Shown: positions 60,943 to 64,000 of the stretch, piece by piece
Position numbering within the stretch: position 1 is the first letter of the stretch
How the letters are laid out: each line of letters opens with the position of its first letter
Source: Protaetiibacter larvae
GTDB lineage: Bacteria; Actinomycetota; Actinomycetes; Actinomycetales; Microbacteriaceae
Length of the DNA: 64,000 nucleotides
Assembly (NCBI RefSeq): GCF_008365275.1
Contig: NZ_CP043504.1
Location: 1,736,001-1,800,000 of the forward strand
Direction of reading: 5' to 3'
Made by a program: the position numbers and the translations under genes
Notes under the pieces: generated by a model
Seen by the model: only the letters and a program-made list of their open reading frames with translations
Database searches by the model: none
What the model was told of the DNA's origin: nothing

Positions 60943-62184
60943 TCAGTCGTCGCCGTGGCCGTGACGGCGGCGGGCTGCCGGCCGCAGCAGGGCCGCGGGC
61001 CGCACGGTACCGGGGCCGAAGCGCTCGGCGACCGCGTCGACGGCCTGCTCGGCCTCGCGCCAGTCCTCGTCGTCGTCCCACAGCCCGAGGCTCGCCACCT
61101 CGCCCGTGAGCTGCTCGGCGCGCACCCCGATGAGGCGCACCGGCCGCGCGGAGCCGTTGGCCTGGTCGTAGAGGCTGCGCGCCTCCTCATAGATGCGCCG
61201 ACCCAGGTCGGTGGGGTCCGCGAGGGTGCGGGAGCGGCTGATGGTCGTGAAGTCGGCGAAACGCAGCTTGAGGGCGATCGTGCGCCCCGACACCCCCGCG
61301 CGCCGCAGGCGCTGGCCGACGGCATCCGAGAGCTCCAGCAGCACCCGGTGCAGTTCTGCCCGGTCGGTGCGGTCGGTCTCGAAGGTGGTCTCGTGCCCGA
61401 TGGACTTCTCGTCGCGCCCCGGCGACACGGGGCGCGGGTCGCGCGCCCAGGCGAGCGCGTGCAGCCGCTGGGCACCCGCATCCCCGAGCGCACGGCGCAG
61501 CATGTCGATCGGTGCGTGCGCGACATCCCCCACGGTGCGCAGTCCGAGGCGCACGAGCACCTCTTCGCTCTTTCCGCCCACGCCCCACAGCGCCGCCACC
61601 GGCAGCGGATGCAGGAAGTCGAGCGTGCCCGCATCCGGCACGACGAGCAAGCCGTCGGGTTTGGCCCGACTGGAGGCGAGCTTCGCGACGAACTTGGTGG
61701 CTGCGGCGCCCGCCGAGCACCGCAGCCCCGTCTCGGAGTACACCCGCTCGCGCAGGAGCGTGCCGATCTGCCAGGAGCTGCCGAGCAGGCGCCTCGCCCC
61801 CGCGACGTCGAGGAAGGCCTCGTCGACGCTCAGCTGCTCGACGTGCGGGGTGACGGTGCCGAGCAGCTCCATGACACGCCTCGAATAGTGGGCGTAGCGC
61901 TCGAAGTGCGGCTCGAGCACGACCGCCTGCGGACACCGCCGTAGGGCGACCGCCATCGGCATGGCCGAGTTGACGCCGTAGCGGCGGGCCTCGTAGGTGG
62001 CGGCGGTGACGACGGACCGCTGCGAGGCGTGTCCGACGATCACCGGCTTGCCGACGAGCTCGGGATGGTCGAGCAGCTCCACGGAGGCGTAGAACGCGTC
62101 CATGTCGACGTGCATGATGTGCGCCGCGGGGTCGTCGACGGCCTCGGCGCTGATCTGCCGGCCCGAGCCGTCCTGCTTGCTCAC
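60943..62184 (-). CDS. dinB: DNA polymerase IV
   Basis: Y-family translesion polymerase of 413 residues. The catalytic metal site reads HVDMDAFYASVE, and SVDEAFLDV supplies the second acidic pair. The little-finger domain follows, ending in a basic tail (RRHGHG) where a clamp-binding motif would be expected but is not clear. It sits directly upstream of the helicase gene. No perfect LexA box is seen before the start. Confidence 0.95.
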   Translation of the reverse strand: MSKQDGSGRQISAEAVDDPAAHIMHVDMDAFYASVELLDHPELVGKPVIVGHASQRSVVTAATYEARRYGVNSAMPMAVALRRCPQAVVLEPHFERYAHYSRRVMELLGTVTPHVEQLSVDEAFLDVAGARRLLGSSWQIGTLLRERVYSETGLRCSAGAAATKFVAKLASSRAKPDGLLVVPDAGTLDFLHPLPVAALWGVGGKSEEVLVRLGLRTVGDVAHAPIDMLRRALGDAGAQRLHALAWARDPRPVSPGRDEKSIGHETTFETDRTDRAELHRVLLELSDAVGQRLRRAGVSGRTIALKLRFADFTTISRSRTLADPTDLGRRIYEEARSLYDQANGSARPVRLIGVRAEQLTGEVASLGLWDDDEDWREAEQAVDAVAERFGPGTVRPAALLRPAARRRHGHGDD

Positions 62185-62236
62185 GGCGCCATCATGTCAC
62201 CCGCCGCCGACGGCGGCGGGCCTCAGGCCGCTGTGC

Positions 62237-62503
62237 TCAGGAGGCTGTGCGGTTCCTCGTCACGAGACCCCAGATGAGCAGCACGATGATCGCGCCCCCG
62301 ATGGCGAGCAGCCAGGTCCAGAGGTTCCAGAAATCGTTGAGCGGTGCGTTGAACAGCAGCGAGCCGAGCCAGCCGCCGAGCACGGCGCCGACGATGCCGA
62401 GCAAGAGGGTGGCGATCCACCCGCCGCCCTGACGTCCGGGCAGGATGAGCTTCGCGATCGCTCCGGCGATGAGCCCGAGCACGATCCAGCCGAGGAATCC
62501 CAT
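62237..62503 (-). CDS. GlsB/YeaQ/YmgE family membrane protein
   Basis: An 88-residue protein with three hydrophobic segments and Gly-rich packing (GLIAGAIAKLILPGRQGGG, as blocks IAGAIAKLILPG and GIVGAVLGGWLG). Stress-associated in other bacteria, with unknown mechanism. GAGAAGGAG precedes the ATG at 62503. It diverges from the SGNH hydrolase. Confidence 0.92.
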   Translation of the reverse strand: MGFLGWIVLGLIAGAIAKLILPGRQGGGWIATLLLGIVGAVLGGWLGSLLFNAPLNDFWNLWTWLLAIGGAIIVLLIWGLVTRNRTAS

Positions 62504-62608
62504 GGTTTCTCCTTCTCGTCGTCCCCTCGTGGGGGGTGTTCGATCCCTCCAGCCAACGCGCCCGGCGCTCTGCGGGCAACCCCTGGCGAGATGGGGCATT
62601 CTGGTGAT

Positions 62609-63406
62609 ATGACGGCGCTTCATCCGTGGTCCCGCTATGTGGCGATCGGCGACTCGTTCACGGAGGGCATCGGCGACCCCGAGCCCCGCAGTGCGGGCGG
62701 GCATCGCGGCTGGGCGGATCGGGTGGCGGAGGTGCTCACGCGGCGCACCGACGACTTCGCCTACGCGAACCTGGCCATCCGCGGACGACTCCTTCAGCAG
62801 ATCCTCGACGAGCAGGTGGAGCCGGCGCTCGCCCTGCGCCCCGACCTCATCACGATCTCCGCGGGCGGCAACGACATCATCCGTCCCGGCACCGACCCGG
62901 ATGATGTGGCCGAGCGGCTGGAGGGCGGCATCGCACGCCTGCGCCGGGACGACGCCACCGTCGTGCTCTTCAACGGCCCCGACATCGGCGGCACCCCGGT
63001 GCTGGGTCGCATCCGCGGCAAGGTCGCGATCTACAACGAGAATCTGCGCGCGATCGCGCAGCGGCACGACGCGATCATCGCCGACATGTGGGCGATGCGC
63101 GAGCTCGCGGACTCGCGGATGTGGGCGCCGGATCGGCTGCACTTCTCCCCCATCGGCCACCACACGATCGCGCGCATGGTGCTGGATGCGCTCGGTGTGG
63201 AGCACGATCTGGCGCCGTTCGAGCCGGAGCCGCTGCCGGCGGTGTCGTGGCGGCAGGCCCGCATCGACGACATCGTGTGGGCGCGCGAGTACTTCGGGCC
63301 GTGGATTCTGCGGAGGTTGCGCCACCAGTCCTCGGGCGACGGCATCCTTCCGAAGCGTCCGGTGCCGACGCCGCTCGCGGTGGGCGGCGCCGAGGACGTC
63401 GAGTAG
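62609..63406 (+). CDS. SGNH/GDSL-type hydrolase
   Basis: A 265-residue esterase-fold enzyme. Block I is IGDSFTEG (catalytic Ser), block III SAGGNDI (oxyanion Asn), and block V DRLHFSPIGHH (Asp-His). No signal peptide is seen, so it is likely cytosolic. CATTCT 6 nt before the ATG could drive a leaderless mRNA. The natural substrate is unknown. Confidence 0.93.
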   Translation: MTALHPWSRYVAIGDSFTEGIGDPEPRSAGGHRGWADRVAEVLTRRTDDFAYANLAIRGRLLQQILDEQVEPALALRPDLITISAGGNDIIRPGTDPDDVAERLEGGIARLRRDDATVVLFNGPDIGGTPVLGRIRGKVAIYNENLRAIAQRHDAIIADMWAMRELADSRMWAPDRLHFSPIGHHTIARMVLDALGVEHDLAPFEPEPLPAVSWRQARIDDIVWAREYFGPWILRRLRHQSSGDGILPKRPVPTPLAVGGAEDVE

Positions 63407-63422
63407 CGCGGTCCGATCCGGG

Positions 63423-64000
63423 CTACTGCATCCCGAAGATGATGGCGGGATGCCCGAGCCGCCAGCCCGGGCCGGGGTCGTCGATCGTGCGTGAGAGCAC
63501 GAGCGGCACCGTCACCGTCTGCGCACCCGCCGTGTAGACGACCGAGCCGACCGTCGCACCCTTGTCGGCGAGGCGGAGAGGCTCGGTGGTGACGGCCGCC
63601 GTGACGGGGGTGTCGCCCCACACGACCACGGAGGCCGTGTCGGCGGCGATCGCCGAGGCGCTGTCGCCCCACGGGGTCGTGTAGTCGCCCAGCACCTCCC
63701 CCTTCGCCACGAGCGGCACCTCATGGAACCCGGCCTGCGCCTGCGCGATCATCTGCCGCACGTCGGCGTTGAGGCTGGGGTGGTCCGTGGCGCCGAGCAC
63801 GACGCCCACCAGCTGCACGGTCTGCTCCCCCACGGCGAGGTCGGCGGAGAACAGCAGGTTGGCGCCGAAGCTGTTGAGGGTGCCGGTCTTGATGCCGTCG
63901 ACCCCGCTGTCGCCGATGAGCTTGTTCGTGTTGCTGAGGGTGCCGAGGTCGTGCATCTCCATGCGGGAGGTGCCCACGATCTGCGCCACGACCGGGTTGG
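63423..64000 (-). CDS. D-alanyl-D-alanine carboxypeptidase, C-terminal part
   Basis: The C-terminal ~192 residues of a penicillin-binding-type carboxypeptidase that trims peptidoglycan stem peptides. The KTGT box (GIKTGTL) is visible with surrounding SNTNKLIGDSGVDG; the SxxK and SxN boxes lie beyond the window edge. The frame is open to base 64000 (..NPVVAQIVGT). The second half forms the beta-rich C-terminal domain. Stop is at 63423. Confidence 0.9.
   Translation of the reverse strand, partial: NPVVAQIVGTSRMEMHDLGTLSNTNKLIGDSGVDGIKTGTLNSFGANLLFSADLAVGEQTVQLVGVVLGATDHPSLNADVRQMIAQAQAGFHEVPLVAKGEVLGDYTTPWGDSASAIAADTASVVVWGDTPVTAAVTTEPLRLADKGATVGSVVYTAGAQTVTVPLVLSRTIDDPGPGWRLGHPAIIFGMQ

Noticed and set aside
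60943-62184. SOS control of dinB
   Set aside because: No TCGAAC-N4-GTTCGA palindrome was seen near the dinB start, unlike the two clear boxes at imuA' and imuB.

Overview
The window is high-GC bacterial chromosome from an actinobacterium, most likely a member of the Microbacteriaceae. The evidence is an aa3/bcc-type respiratory gene set, RbpA, PafB/PafC next to TatA/TatC and a HelY-type helicase, an ImuA'/ImuB/DnaE2 mutasome with actinobacterial LexA boxes, and many genes whose -10 hexamer lies 6-8 nt before the start codon (leaderless transcripts).

Layout. 1-6.5 kb: end of pyrD, a DUF3043 membrane protein, an M20 peptidase, an ErpA-like Fe-S carrier and cytochrome oxidase ctaC-ctaD-ctaF. 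6.8-11 kb, opposite strand: ctaE-qcrC-qcrA-qcrB, which completes the bc1-aa3 supercomplex, with trpD divergent from it. 12.3-18.2 kb: a carbohydrate cluster of glycerol kinase, a three-part ABC importer and a ROK regulator. 18.3-24.6 kb: argG, an alditol oxidase, a guanidine-I (ykkC) riboswitch ahead of an EamA transporter, and an HxlR regulator with a VOC protein.

24.66-32.0 kb is the accessory region and the main discovery: an integrated filamentous phage (inovirus). On the minus strand it carries an RstA/Rep_trans-type replication protein, then a candidate ssDNA-binding protein, three peptides of 33-34 residues with membrane segments, a 55-residue major coat candidate, a 575-residue secreted and C-terminally anchored adsorption-protein candidate, an 87-residue minor coat candidate and a Zot/pI-type ATPase. 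This is the Ff gene order (V-VII-IX-VIII-III-VI-I) plus one extra small peptide. There is no integrase and no secretin. An 11-bp core shaped like a Xer half-site occurs three times in direct orientation (24665, 25483, 31991). It bounds a 6508-bp phage and an adjacent 818-bp remnant that keeps a diverged copy of the phage stem-loop and of one phage gene.

32-50.8 kb: ordinary chromosome with UPF0303, Nudix, SDR, NfeD/band-7, GDPD, rbpA (with a SigR/SigH-type promoter), lnt, helY, tatC, tatA, pafC, pafB, an FKBP-like lipoprotein, trmI, HAD, PAC2, uppP and an M20 peptidase. 50.8-64 kb: tRNA-Leu(GAG), a cold-shock/DUF1294 protein, the SOS-controlled imuA'-DUF1905-imuB-dnaE2 block, an aspartate aminotransferase, a DEAD/DEAH helicase, dinB, a GlsB-like protein, an SGNH hydrolase and the end of a D-Ala-D-Ala carboxypeptidase. 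Palindromic intergenic repeats occur at several gene ends.

Functional themes: respiration (ctaCDEF, qcrCAB), DNA-damage response (pafBC, imuA'/imuB/dnaE2, dinB, helicases), envelope and lipoprotein biogenesis (lnt, tat, uppP, carboxypeptidase), and a compact Xer-dependent filamentous prophage.
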